Source: Primulina eburnea
Taxonomy: Eukaryota > Streptophyta > Magnoliopsida > Lamiales > Gesneriaceae
Assembly (NCBI RefSeq): GCF_022965805.1
Contig: NC_133101.1
Coordinates: 51,168,342-51,232,341 of the forward strand
DNA length: 64,000 nt
Reading direction: 5' to 3'
The translations under genes were made by a program, and so were the position numbers. The notes beneath the pieces are model-generated. The model was not told the DNA's origin. It worked only from the letters and a program-made list of their open reading frames with translations, and did no database searches. Position 1 is the first letter of the stretch. Every line of letters starts with the position of its first letter. Positions 20,197 to 32,186 of this stretch are shown in pieces.

Positions 20197-20392
20197 GCTT
20201 CCAGAGCTTAGACCCAATCTCTAGGTTGAATGCTATCAAGTACGGTGGTCGTCGGGTTGTTTCTGGTGGTGTGTGAATTGTGATGGCATCAGCGCGAAAT
20301 CGAAGAAGAATCGATTTGAGACCTAGGCTAAGACGGGGATTGGAATTTGGGAATTGAGCTTCCAGAGCTTAGACCAAATCTCTAGGTTGAAT
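20197..20392. repeat. 35-bp direct repeat pair
   Basis: The blocks 20197-20231 and 20358-20392 both read gcttccagagcttagacc then aatctctaggttgaat, with one mismatch. They are 161 bp apart. Together with neighbouring ttgggaattgg repeats they suggest local slippage or a decayed repeat family. Confidence 0.85.
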
Positions 20393-20439
20393 TTGGAAGT
20401 TGGGAATTTGGGAATTGGGCTTGTGTAATCGGAGAAGAC

Positions 20440-21047
20440 ATCGTTGACCCTCTTTAAAAAACATTTCTTTCAAAATCATTGCCTTTGATTAAAAAAAAAA
20501 ATCGTTCAAACACAATGATTTCTGTAAAATCGTATTATGAGTGTTATTTTTAAACTTTTTCTTGAATGAAAAGACAATGGTTTAAACAATTGTTGTCTTA
20601 TACTCTTAAAAAAACACACAATAACGATTTATAATGATTGACAAAAAAATTGTTGTAGCTATCAAAAAACACGCTCATAAATAAGGCAAAAACTTGTGTG
20701 AGATGATCTCACGGATCGAATTTGTGAGACAGATCTCTTATTTGAATCATCCATGAAAAAGTATATTTTTTTATGCTAAGGGTATTACTTTTTATTGTGA
20801 ATATGAGTAGGATTGACCCGTCTCACAGATTAGTATCCGTGAGACGGTCTCACATGAGACCCACTCCATAAATAATGGTTTTTGAAAAATTGTTGTCTTT
20901 TACCAAAAAAAAAAAAAAAACATTTGTCTTTGATAAAAAAAAAACACTAAAAAAACAATGTTTTTCATTAAAATCATTGTTAAAAGGGGGAAAAAAGAAC
21001 CATAATCTCTTGAGTATGGTTGAATCCACATTTTCTAGTAGTGTCAT
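20440..21047. mobile_element. CACTA-like remnant with an inner foldback insertion
   Basis: The right edge reads tctagtagtg, the complement of a CACTACTAGA terminus. The interior has many short motifs such as aatcattg, aacaattgttgtc and acaatggttt, which are the degenerate counterpart of the acaacggttt motifs in the CACTA element at 59782. The left terminus could not be found, so it is probably truncated. Confidence 0.45.
20684..20866. mobile_element. 183-bp foldback MITE-like repeat (gtgagacggtctcac family)
   Basis: An 8-bp direct repeat cataaata flanks it (20676-20683 and 20867-20874). Both sides carry inverted gtgaga..tctcac modules (gtgagatgatctcacggatc on the left, ccgtgagacggtctcac on the right). 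It is inserted within the CACTA-like remnant. The repeated palindromic ends suggest a high-copy element; its superfamily is uncertain. Confidence 0.65.
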
Positions 21048-22054
21048 CATTAATATTAGCTTCTATCAGAATTATAAGACTTATAAATTTTTAAAATAGT
21101 CACAGAACGTACTGTTGATCCATGATTCTTTAATTCATCTTCAAATTAAAGCACTAGGTTTGATAAAAACTCAAAACTAATTAAGTATGATTCCTTAGGC
21201 TTATCTCCTTCACCCGTCTCATTCTTCTTTCACTCTCCTTTCTCTCTCGCCTTCGAAAATTCTCCCTTCCTCACACTCTTTGTCAGTCCATAATTTCACG
21301 ATATGTTATAGAAAATTCACACCGAGTTCATATTTGAAAAGCATTCAAGAAGAGTTATGTTTTGATACAAAAAATTCGCAAAGAACTCACAACTTGGTCG
21401 ATCTGTATTTTGCGTCGGATATGCTCCGATTCTCACGCCAGCTGTGACCACCGCACAACCGTGAAGTGTCGTGCTTAGAAAGTCGTGAATCACAGTACAA
21501 CCGTGAACCGATTCTAATTGGATCGATTCCTAATATTTTATGCACAGATTCAACCAACTCCAACAAATTAGTAGATCGTAATGCTCGTATCGGTCTAATA
21601 CATGGAATACTATATTCGACCGATTCATTATCGATAACTACATCACCACTAAAATATAAGTGTACATCGATATTAGACATTCCCGAAGAAATTTGGGAGA
21701 AAATTTAAGCAGAATGCTCGAAAAAATTAGCTTTCAGGAAAAAAATTTAGAACTCATTGAAAAATCATCAGCGTTCACAATATTTTATAGATTTTAATAT
21801 GCGTCTATTAAATTAATAATATATTGTGTAATGTTCAAAATGAAAAATTATTCAATTATATTCTACGCGTGATTTATCCGACATAATTCAGAAAGCACAT
21901 GAAAATTTTGACAAACGAATCAAATATTCAAGGAAAAGAACAAAATGAATTAATTATAACGAACTTCCATATCCAATTTGTGTAATTATTGAACAAAAAC
22001 GAACAAATTTTTGGAATTATTGAACGGAAACAAACAAAATAAGTAATTGACGTG
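21048..22054. other. Gene-free spacer
   Basis: The only sizeable open frames are overlapping ones on both strands around 21387-21708. They show no recognised domain and could not be tied to any family. The rest is AT-rich. Confidence 0.45.
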
Positions 22055-22132
22055 ACGGATCATCCGTGCTTACGAAGCACGAATTTGGTGGTGAGTTGGC
22101 AGAGCATGCGTGCTTACCGCTTGGTAAGCACG
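22055..22132. repeat. Cluster of three perfect short palindromes
   Basis: Within 78 bp are acggat-c-atccgt (22055-22067), cgtgctt-acg-aagcacg (22065-22081) and cgtgcttacc-gctt-ggtaagcacg (22109-22132). In addition atccgtgcttac (22063-22074) is the complement of gtaagcacggat near 22125-22136, so alternative long-range pairing is possible. The cluster is GC-rich in an AT-rich setting. It lies 160 bp from the left edge of element F. Confidence 0.9.
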
Positions 22133-22293
22133 GATGGGAGGCGCGTATGGGTGCCACGACACTGTCACGTACTGAGCGTCCGTTGTTTTCGATCACGTTT
22201 TAACGCATTTTCGAAAATTAATTTATTTTGAAGTATTTTTGAAATATTTTTTTATTTTTAAATTAGTGATTAAAAAAATCTGAGTTTTGGATA

Positions 22294-24949
22294 TGAAACT
22301 TCCACTATTTTTTTACTTTAAAATCCTACTAATTTTTTTTACACACTTTCAAAATTCCCCTTTAAAAATAAATTAGCATTTTCATAAATCAAAATAATTT
22401 AACATTTAAATCTCACATGCATAAAAAAAAACCCTAACTAGTCCATTAACAAAATTCAACTTCCACCTTTTAGCATGATCAAAACTAACTTCAAAATAAA
22501 GCATAAAAATCTCTAATTAAATCATTAACAAAATCTTTTAAAATTTTAACTATCAAGCTAAAGAACCTGCCTCGATCCACTCAAGCGTCATAGCCTCCCT
22601 CAATAACATCATCACATGTATCATACAAATCTAGTGAATCTAATGACTCGGCACGTCATAAACATGATTAACAAATAATACATATACAAGCACATGCATT
22701 AAAATTATATTTTTATTCAAAATAATCTTGTAATCATAAATAAATTATAAATTGTAAAATCCTGAAGCTGTCAATAATTTATCATTTTGGGTGAAGTTTG
22801 ATCTTTGAAAGTGACTAGATTTTATCCTCTGGTCGACTGATCAGTCTTAGATCACATTGCGCATGGGGATGGGCACTAGGCACTGGCGTAAATAGAAATA
22901 CGGCCGTTGGGCTCCCTCTGGGACCAGTTCCCGTAAACGGGCTCCCTTTGATGTCTTTTCCCTCACTATATTCCCAAAAATCATATATCATATCATTTAT
23001 GTCACAGTCAATTCACATCCTTCAAAATATTTTTCCTTTTCTTTTTAATCATAAAATATCGTATTCATTCTACGATCAAAAAATAACATTTTAACAGTAA
23101 AAATTACACAACTTTACCATAAATCATAAAATCTCATATTTTTATCATTCACATTTTAAAATATGATTTAGCATGCATTATGATTCCTCGGGACACTGCC
23201 AACCTTTTTCGTACTATCCGGGTGTAAAATGACCGTTTTACCTCTGGACTTAAAATTTCTCGATTTTGACTTTTTCTTACTTTTATTGACTCGAGATTAT
23301 TTGACTTAAAATATTTTTATTTAACGTAACCTCGAGGATTTCGAATTAATTCATTAATTACTAATTCATTAAGCGTTTTAATTCTGAATTAATCCCAACT
23401 TTAATATTTTCTTCCCAAACTTTAAACATAAACTTTTTACTCCTAAAATACCCTCATGAACCATTAATCCCCCCTCCCCTCGTGGACCATGGTTCGATAC
23501 TTATTCCTTAGCCCATTCAAACCCTAGCATAAATACCAAGCCATGGCTCCCCATAAATCCGAGCCACCCTCGAGCCACAGTGGACCATACCTTGCCATGA
23601 CCCTCCTAGACTTCCCGTTGGACAACACACGAGCCCCCAGCCCACGCGAGAGGTCCCTGCGCACGACCCCGAGCCCTATTCACTTATTCTTTCGAATCGC
23701 CGCCCTCTACCTATGAGATACCATGAGCCATGCTGCAACAGCCTCTGTCGCAACCCTTAACCATCCTTCCTAGACCATCCAACCAAGCCATGAGCCGCCC
23801 CCTCCGCGATCGCACTTAGCGTGCGTGGGAAGAGTCCATGCGATTGTGGAATCTTTCCTACGGCAGCCCTTCCGTCTTAGCCATGCTAGGACTCTTCCTA
23901 GCCCTTAGTCACGTCCAACACGACCCCTTGTCCAAGTCCAGGTCGAGCCACACGCCCCCTATCCTTTAGCCGAACCCTTACATGCAATTTTTCCATGAAA
24001 ATCCTAGCCCCTAACCATCAGCCATGCACGACTCCCTTCTAGCTCTTTTCCAGCCCTCGTCTCTTGCCTAAAAAACACTTGTTCCATCCCTTAAACGTCA
24101 TATGTTTGCAGCGTACTCGTTGGAAATCATAACACTTTCATATACGCATAAGAATCTTCAAAACTTTGAAAATAATCGTCAAACGATAAGCAATTTGAAC
24201 TACAATATTTTTCATGAAAAAATAAACAAAACATGCATAATATGGATTGAATGATGCGTCAACTGAATTTAGAAATGTGCCTTTGCGTTTTAAAACGCTC
24301 AAATCTACGATCATTGGCGTGCGGCGTGAAGAAGATCGAACGGGCGACGAAGTCTACTTGTTTCCTCCCTTAGGAATTTTGAAATTGTGTGTTATGTGTG
24401 TGTGTGTGTGTGTTTTCGGCTTTGCATACTCAAAAAAATAATAGGAATATTTTTTGTAGATTTTAATTTGCATGTTAATGGGCTGAGGTTTTGGGCCTTT
24501 TAATTTTGGAGCAATTGGTCCTACTAATACTAGATAAATTAGGCTCAATAATATCTATTTAATTGAAAAGTAAAATTTTATAAAAACTAGTTTTCGAAAA
24601 TAATAATTTCGATCTATTAAAGTTCATTCGTTTGCCGAAAACTGGCTTCCCGGATAAAATCGAGCTCGTCTCGTAAAAATAATTTGAACTATATCATTTT
24701 TAGGAAACTTTTATCATATTAATAAGCTCTGAAAAATTATTTGAAAAATATTTATTTTATCTCTGTCGTCCCCGATGCCTATTATCGAATATTCGGGTAA
24801 AATATACAGTTTTCATAAAATCATTCAATTAGACCTTTAATCATATTGTATGCATAATGCAAGCATTTAAAATCAATTGAATAAAAAATTATGCAATTTA
24901 ATTCATTTGCATGCATGTGCTTTACACATGTTGGCTTTTGGAGATTACA
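22294..24949 (-). repeat. LTR of Ty3/Gypsy chromovirus F
   Basis: Read on the plus strand the LTR begins TGAAACTTCCACTA and ends GGAGATTACA. Both ends align with LTRs of elements B, C and E here (TGAAACGTCC / GTAAGGTCC types). Internal landmarks are shared too, for example the gggctccctctgggacc block and the cactgcc..tttt block seen inverted in C and E. The preceding bases ggata are the likely target duplication; its partner lies beyond the right edge of the window. Orientation of the element is minus, so this is its 3' LTR. Confidence 0.75.
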
Positions 24950-24995
24950 AATACTCACCCCTTGCTTTTGGAGATTACAAATACTCACCCCTTAA
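24932..24995. repeat. Tandem duplication of the LTR/PPT junction in F
   Basis: The junction segment ttttggagattacaaatact plus caccccttgc occurs twice in tandem with a 30-bp period, so the LTR end (TTACA) and the adjoining polypurine tract (aaggggtgag on the minus strand) are both doubled. Confidence 0.85.
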
Positions 24996-25592
24996 ATAAA
25001 ATTTCGACCTCAAAATTAAGATGTACCAAATAATTTGGGATAAAGACTCCTTATCTCTTACTCAGTCTCCCAAATGGCTTCTTCCTCCGAGTGATTCAGC
25101 CACTTGACTTTGACCATTTTCATCACATTGTTCCGCAATTTTCTCTCTTGTCACTCCAAGATTTGAGTAGGCTTCTCCTCATATGATAAATTTGGTGTGA
25201 GTTGTAGTGGTTCAAAGTTCAGTACATATGAAGAATTTGACATTTACGTGCGGGCATCGATATGCGGAAGACATTATGGACTCCTGTGAGCTTAGGTGGC
25301 AACGCCACTCGATATGCTAATGCTCCCACTCTTTCGAATATCTCGAATGGTCCAATTAATCTTGGACTAAGTTTGTCTTTCTTGCCAAATCGCATAACAC
25401 TTTTCATATGTGCTATATTTATAAACATGTGATCACCCACTGCAAATTCGAGATCTCATCTTCTTTTGTCCGCGTAGCTCTTCTGTCGACTCTGAGCAGT
25501 TTTCATTCTTTCTCGAATCTTCGCGACCATTTCTGCGGTGTGCTGAACTATCTCGGGTCCTAATGAAGTTCTTTCTCCTACCTCGTCCCAAT
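24950..25592 (-). pseudogene. Element F, 3' end of pol: integrase C terminus and chromodomain region
   Basis: The minus-strand frame at 25440-25219 shows KKDKLSPRLIGPFEIFERVG and AYRVALPPKLTGVHNVFRIS, the integrase C-terminal module that leads into the chromodomain in Tekay/Del-type chromoviruses. Further pieces lie in other frames up to 25587. It is cut at 25592 by element A; the matching upstream integrase resumes at 47192. The fragment is decayed by stops and frameshifts. Confidence 0.8.
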
Positions 25593-26999
25593 TATTAGAA
25601 CATTTCATGTTCGCAATCTTGATTTTTATGTTTAAAAAAACTTTTTATTTTGTTTCTAATAACTTTACCTAAGTGCGTAGAAAGCTATCGAGCCAAAACT
25701 GAAGCTATCGAGATGCAAACTGAAAGCGCCAACTGATTGCCTAAAACTTAACCAGTTCAACTGATTGACTAAAACTGATAGGTTGTTCAGAAGAAGACCT
25801 TCAGAAGCCCAGCCAGCTGATGAAGAGCTTAGCTGACCAGTTCAACGTAAGCAGTGAAATCAGTTCAACTGACGAGTCAACTGATTTTACCAAACTAGTT
25901 CTAGAACAGTTCAAATGACCAATTCAAAGCATCAGTTAGGAACCGACCAGTTTTCCAGAACACGACAAGCTTATCTAAGTGGAATTTAGTTGTGCGCATT
26001 TAAGAAAGGCAATTGTCCAGTCAAAGAACAATAATGGACGTTGCAGCAGAGTTTAAAGTCAAGACGTTCCAGAATGACTGTCAGAAAGGACAAGACACAA
26101 ATATCGAGGAACTGATTCAAACTGCAACAGACACATTTGATGAGTCTTGATGAACGGCCTCGAAGCATCTATAAATACAAGACCAAGACCATCAACAAAG
26201 AAGAGTGAAGAAATATAGAGAAGTGTGTGAAGAAGAAGGGCACACTCAACTCTTATCATCTTTCAATAAGCAATCAGCCCAAATTTGAGGGAACACTTCA
26301 AAGCGTTATCAGCTTAGATTAGAAGCACTTTTCCCTCAGTGTATGAGAACACTTTCATATCAGTTCTCACACATGCACACACACCATCACTCATATACAT
26401 AAAGAAACTAGAGCGTATTGAAAAGCTGAGTGACTCATGTACAAAAATGTTAAACTTGTATATATAGTATTTAACACATAGACGTTAAACAAGTGTTGGC
26501 TGGAAGGTGTTGCCTTCAGTATAGACTAGGAGTTAAGTTAGCAGTAAGTTAAATCTTAAGCTGAGTGGGTCTGTACAAGGCATTGTATAAATCAAAGTAT
26601 TTTAGTTGATCATACTCGAGGTGGTAGAAGGGGTGACGTAGGAGTAATTGAAGTCTCCGAACATCCATAAACATATCTTGTGCACTTTACTGTTTAACTA
26701 TTGTTTTTAAATTGATTTGATTAGTTTGAGCCGTTATCAGTTCAGTTCTCTCCATAAAACTGAACTAATATATGCAAGAAATGATTCCCTTTGTTTCAAT
26801 TATTCAGTTTACACAAGTTAAAAGGCTTTTTAATTAGTCAGCTTTCTTAACGAAAGATTATTTCGAGTGTATTCCGCTTGGTTTAAGACTAACCTCGATT
26901 TAATTCATCGGTGTTTACATTCTTAGAACACGAGCTATTGAAGCTCATTGAGAATATTGTGTTTGAAGCACCCTCACAGGTGTCAGAACCGATCCATAA
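25593..26999 (+). repeat. 5' LTR of element A
   Basis: It begins TATTAGAACATTTC, where the 3' copy has the expected TG, and ends gatccataa. It carries many CAGTT/AACTG motifs (about a dozen in roughly 215 bp near 25735-25950). A TATA-like ctataaatac lies near 26169. Confidence 0.85.
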
Positions 27000-27557
27000 A
27001 TTGGTATCAGAGCTAGTTGTTCTAAGAAGAACATTTGAAAACTGATATTTTAAATTTGTTTCAAAATGTTATTTTAAATGGTTTCCAAAACCTTCTTAAA
27101 ATTTTTATATGAATTTACCGTTGGAAAAGAGAAGATTTTTGGATCTGGAACTAACATTGTAGCCACTTCTCTCGACTCCGTATTTTGTTGTTTTAGCAAC
27201 TTGCAGGGTTTTGAGTTCAACAGACATTATTTCAGTTGCAAGCCTACCAGTTTAGCTGGTCAACAGACGGAACCCAACTATGCTGAAATGCTGAATGATT
27301 AGGAGCTTAATCATCAGTGGAATATTGTCGCTTCATTGTCATATTAGATCAAAGTAGATGATCAATGCAGTTCAGTATAAGTTGAGTCCAATTTGAGTAA
27401 GCTCGACCAGTTAAATATCACAGAAATCAAGTCCAAGGCAAATTAGCTGCTTTTATGGCAAAGAAAACTCAAGATCGATGCAGCATCTCAAAGTATTCAA
27501 GGCAACCAATTATCGGTATATTCAGTTCTACAATGTATGAAATAATTGATACTTGAT
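27000..27557 (+). pseudogene. Element A internal 5' remnant with primer site
   Basis: The primer site tggtatcagagc is at 27002-27013. The following 500 bp keep one short open frame (27078-27302) without recognised gag motifs. The remnant is cut at 27557 by element B. Confidence 0.6.
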
Positions 27558-30500
27558 TGAAACGTCCACTACTCATTTTTCTTTAAAATATACTAGAAAT
27601 TTTTTTTCTTCCTATACTATCCTCGGCCAAATGTATATATATAAATATTATACATCATTTTAAAAGTAAAGCAACCAACTATATTTGAAAATCCAAAAGA
27701 AATTAATTCAAAACATAAAATCATCAATAGTTTACCAAACCCAACCTAGAAATATTTCAAAATAAACCTAACTCTAGCATCCTCTCAAAAACCTCTCAAA
27801 AGCATCATAAAATTCATAATATCCTTAACGTAAACTCAAATCATAAACTAAATTTGAATGCGGAAAACTAGCGCTAGTCATGAGGTTGTGTGCACCTTCA
27901 GTCTAGCAAGATCACCTATCAAGTCTCTCAACAATATCAATATCATGCTCACCTGCATCGATCACACATAGTGATTTTATTGACTCATCAAACTTTAACC
28001 ACGATAAAAAATAATACATATACATCCACATGTAACCATGAAAATACTTGAGTTAAAATAACTTTTCATGAACATGCATAACCTTAAACATTTTTCTTTA
28101 ATCATATCATATCATATTTAATTCCATTTTATACGTATACATTTTCTTTTTATTGAATTTGGATCGTTAATTTTGACTTTCATATCAGCTGAAGGTCGAT
28201 GGATCTATCTACGTGTAACCACAGTACTGGACGGTAGGGACATCAACGATACTCTCACCCGTTGACTGAGCCTTGGCCTTACATATCATCATAATCATCG
28301 TATTAGTCACAATTCACCTCCTTCAACTTTTCATATTTTCATCACTTATAAAAATTCATGCATATATATCATTTTTCTATTAAACTAAGCAAGCAACACA
28401 TCTTTTAGCAATAACGTTTCATCATAAATTTTTTTAAAAATTTAAAATAAACATATTACCATATTTTACAGCATTCAGGGAACTGCCAGGACGTCTAACA
28501 CTTTTCAGGCGTAAAATGATAGTTTTCCCCTAGAAGCATAACTTTTCTTATTTATCTTTAGACTTCGAAACGACATCCCAAATCAATCCAAAATTAACAT
28601 ATAACCTTAAAATATTCCCATATATATTCCTTAGGATTTAAAACATAGCTTTTCGATAGATTCCTCGATTTGTTTTTAAACTTAGACGTACATCCTGATT
28701 TTGACTCGTATGGACTCGAAACTTAACCAAACTAACGAAACTTGAACCCAAGCTTCATAACACCTAACTAAACCATATTCAACCCAATTCAAGTCCACTA
28801 AGTCCTTGAGCACTTCCCTACCAGCTTTTTAAGTTTCTGCATAGGTGTCCTAGTTCTAGTAGGATTCGAACTCCTCCTATTTCGTCTCCAACCCCTAACC
28901 ACTTGGTCCAGACCCTGGTCGACCCTCATATGACCTTAACCAAACCCTCTAGGACCCTCTTAGCCCAGTCTCCTTAGCCCATGCACGAAAACATGCAGGA
29001 TTTATTCCCACGCGCACAGCCGCAGCTAGGAAGCGTCCAAGCTGCGCACAACTATCCTCCAGCCCCTTCCAGCTTCACGTGGTCCGTCTTGCCTCAAGGC
29101 TAGGACTGCAACAAGCCCAGCCATTCACCAAGAAAGAGCCCCATGCCTCCTTTCCTGAATCACCCAAGGTCGAGCCCTAGCCCACCTTAAGTTCTCGACC
29201 ATGCGCTGCGTGCAACTCTCCTGATCTAGCCCTTGTTCCAGCCTTTGTGCAACCTGTCTAAGACCCTGGCACGACCCTCCTAAGCCCACTAGACGTGCCC
29301 TTGACAGCAGTAATGTAACGCCCCGAAAATTTAAAAGTTCACGCAAACCACGTGCATGCAATTATTAAATTCCTTTGTATTTTAATTAATTGTTTGAATT
29401 GTATTAATTAATTATGTGACATGTATGCTTATATGATAAATGAGATTTTTATTGTCATCATGCATGAAATGATATTTTTAAGGTTGTTCGAGAGACGATC
29501 GAGGAACGGGGACCGAGAGCTGAAAATGTAAAATATTTTTATAAAATAATTATTTTTAATTATTTAAATTATGGACGATGCTTTTTAGTATTTTCAAAAA
29601 TAAGGGTTTTGAGGTGATTTTATACGCCGGGACGTAAATTTTATCGGTGTTGGTTTTTCAACTAAAAATCGAGCTTTTTAGCAACTCGGCTAATAAATTC
29701 AAATTTTTATTAAAAGAAAACTTTGATAATATTTTTATTAAATCCTAAATTAAACTAATGGGCTTAAATTTATGGCTTGATAGGCCTAAAAGCCTATTTA
29801 GTGATAATTAGTATTTAATTTGTTAAATTGATCACAAACCTACCCTACCTTGCAATCAAAAGTGACGGCCACACTCTTTTATTCTGAAAATATTCTCTCC
29901 CAATACTGAAAACCTCACGGCACTCACACACGCACAGCAATTTGAAAGGATAGATTGGGAAAGCTTCAAGGAATTTCAAACAAGATCAAACTATTCCCCA
30001 CTCCCATAAACTCTTGGCCCCCTTCTCCAACAAATACCAACCCCTTTGTTCCCCAAGTACACGGCCACACACTTTTTTAATTCAGAAATACTCCCCCACA
30101 CTCTCACAAACATACACGAATCAGCACAAAAATCAGAGAAGGTTTCAAAAGGAATTTTAGAAGGATTCTAGCAAGTTCAAGCCAAGTCGCCCCTCCGTTC
30201 TTCGTCGTCAGCGGTTATTCGAGCGTATTTTACACGCAAAGGCACACCTTAATCTCCCTTTTCTCATCCATCATATCATATTATGTTTTAAACTTGTGAA
30301 TGCATGAAGATCATGGATTTATATTCAGAATTTTCGGATATATCATATGTATGTTTGGAACTCTTGATTTTTGTTGCCTAAAATCCATGTTTTGAACGAA
30401 AAAGGGGCTGCCATGATGTCTAGGGTCGTTCAAGTAAAGCTTTGGTATAAATTAAAGTCCCACATATCACACCTGAATCGACAAAAAACCAAGAAAAGAA

Positions 30501-31936
30501 AGAAAGGAAACCAGAAAACGCAGGAACCGATAGCTGCTGTCAAGGAGATGGGGTTCGGTTCTTGTGGTGCAGGGGTTGGGGCTCGGGTTGGCCGGTTCCA
30601 GGGGCTAGCCACGGGTAAGTGCAAGGTGGGAGGAGAGTCCTAGCCATGCTAGGACTCGGACCGAAGGGCAGGGAGGAGTCCTTGCAATCAAGGACTCCCA
30701 CCCGAGAGAAGTGTACCGATCGGCGCATGGCTTTGTGCCTCTTCTGGAGTTCAGGGGCTCGTTGCGTGGGGCACGGGCTGGGTTAGGGTGACTCATTAGG
30801 ATCCTAAGCAAGTGTTCTTGACATTTGTTCGGGTGGTAGGGCGTTGGTTGGAGCCACACGATCACACACACAGATTTCATGAATGTCACAAACTCTCGGC
30901 CAGAACATGCTCTTCTAGGATAGCTTTGTTTTTGTGGTTTTGGGGGTTGTCTTGACAAACTTAGTGTCCAGTAGGCTAAATTAACATGTTGGGCACCTTA
31001 TGGCTCGATATGGTTCGGGGGTAACTCGATAAAATTAAGAGATGGCTCGGGGTCGAAGTTTAGGTGCCAAAATGAGTTTTAAAACAAAGAAAATTTGGAA
31101 AACGACTCACGGGGGTCGAGTCGTGATCCTCAAGGGCTAAAATAATATAAAAAGACGAAATTTAGAATTTAGGAATTTTATATTAAAGTTTGGTATTTTT
31201 TTCGGGATTAAAACATCGTTAAAATAATTAAGAAAAGATAATTGGAAAAGTCTAAGTTTTAAGCCAAATAAAATTACAGAAAAATTCATATAAGCTTAAA
31301 TAATTATTTCGGACATTTTAGGGTCATGAAATCAAAGAAAAAGTCGAAATCGTAATTTGTCGAGCCCAGGGGTAAAACGGTCTTTTTACGCCGGGAAATT
31401 AGGAAAGGTCATGGCAGTGCCCGAAATGCTATTTTTATGAAGATATGATTATTTTTAAACATTTATGAATTTTTCATGATTAATTGATGATTTTTAAATG
31501 TCTAAGGGATTTTCATGATTTAAGAAGACATTTAAAATACATGTTGCATGCTTGGTTTCAAAAATGAAAAATGTTATGTTATGCATGATTTTTATAAAGT
31601 GATGTGAATGAAAAATGTTGAAGGAAGTGAAGTGATTGTGACTAATTCGTTAATAATGGCGACGTCGTGAGGGTTATGATCCCAGTGGGAGCCCGACGAT
31701 CGTGTTTCCATTATTGCAAATATGAGGTTTGAGGTAAGAATGGGGATTTCGTGAGGGGAGAAGGCCCCAGAGGGAGCCCATTTATGGGAAAAGGCCCCAG
31801 AGGGAGCCCCGACGATCGTATTCCTATTCGATCATGTTAGGCTAGGGCCCAGTTGACCGGTGAGAGTGTTGTTGGTGTTCCCCGCCGCCCAGTACTGTGG
31901 TTTTATTTAGATGGATCCATCGTCATGTCATGTCAG

Positions 31937-32165
31937 TTAAAGCAACTCCTGAAGCCCAAGAAACAAATTGATAAGAGCCCATTATCTTAAGTCCATTGTC
32001 TTAAGTCCATAGGATGTATGGCAAGCCCATTGGTTTAGAATAATCTAGAGGAATCATTCTGTTACAACTAATTGTATTTATTCCTGCCAAATTGTAAATG
32101 CGAAGAGCAACATAAATGAAATTCATGTTGGGCATCTCTTTCTTCCTTCTTTTGTTTTTCTAATT
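31937..32165 (+). repeat. 5' LTR of Copia D
   Basis: It starts ttaaagcaactcctg and ends tttttctaatt. It lacks the usual TG...CA termini. The primer site begins at the next base. Confidence 0.85.
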
Positions 32166-32186
32166 TGGTATCAGAGCTATCTATCC

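Noticed and set aside
21387..21708. Overlapping open frames on both strands of 80-97 residues, one with LIHGILYSTDSLSITTSPL
   Set aside because: The composition looks protein-like, but I could not match it to any family, and the other strand is equally open. A plastid-gene origin was considered and dropped because no plastid protein I know fits.
30371..30958. ORFs on both strands in GC-rich sequence
   Set aside because: They lie inside solo LTR C, and the same GC-rich LTR block in other copies has no conserved frame.
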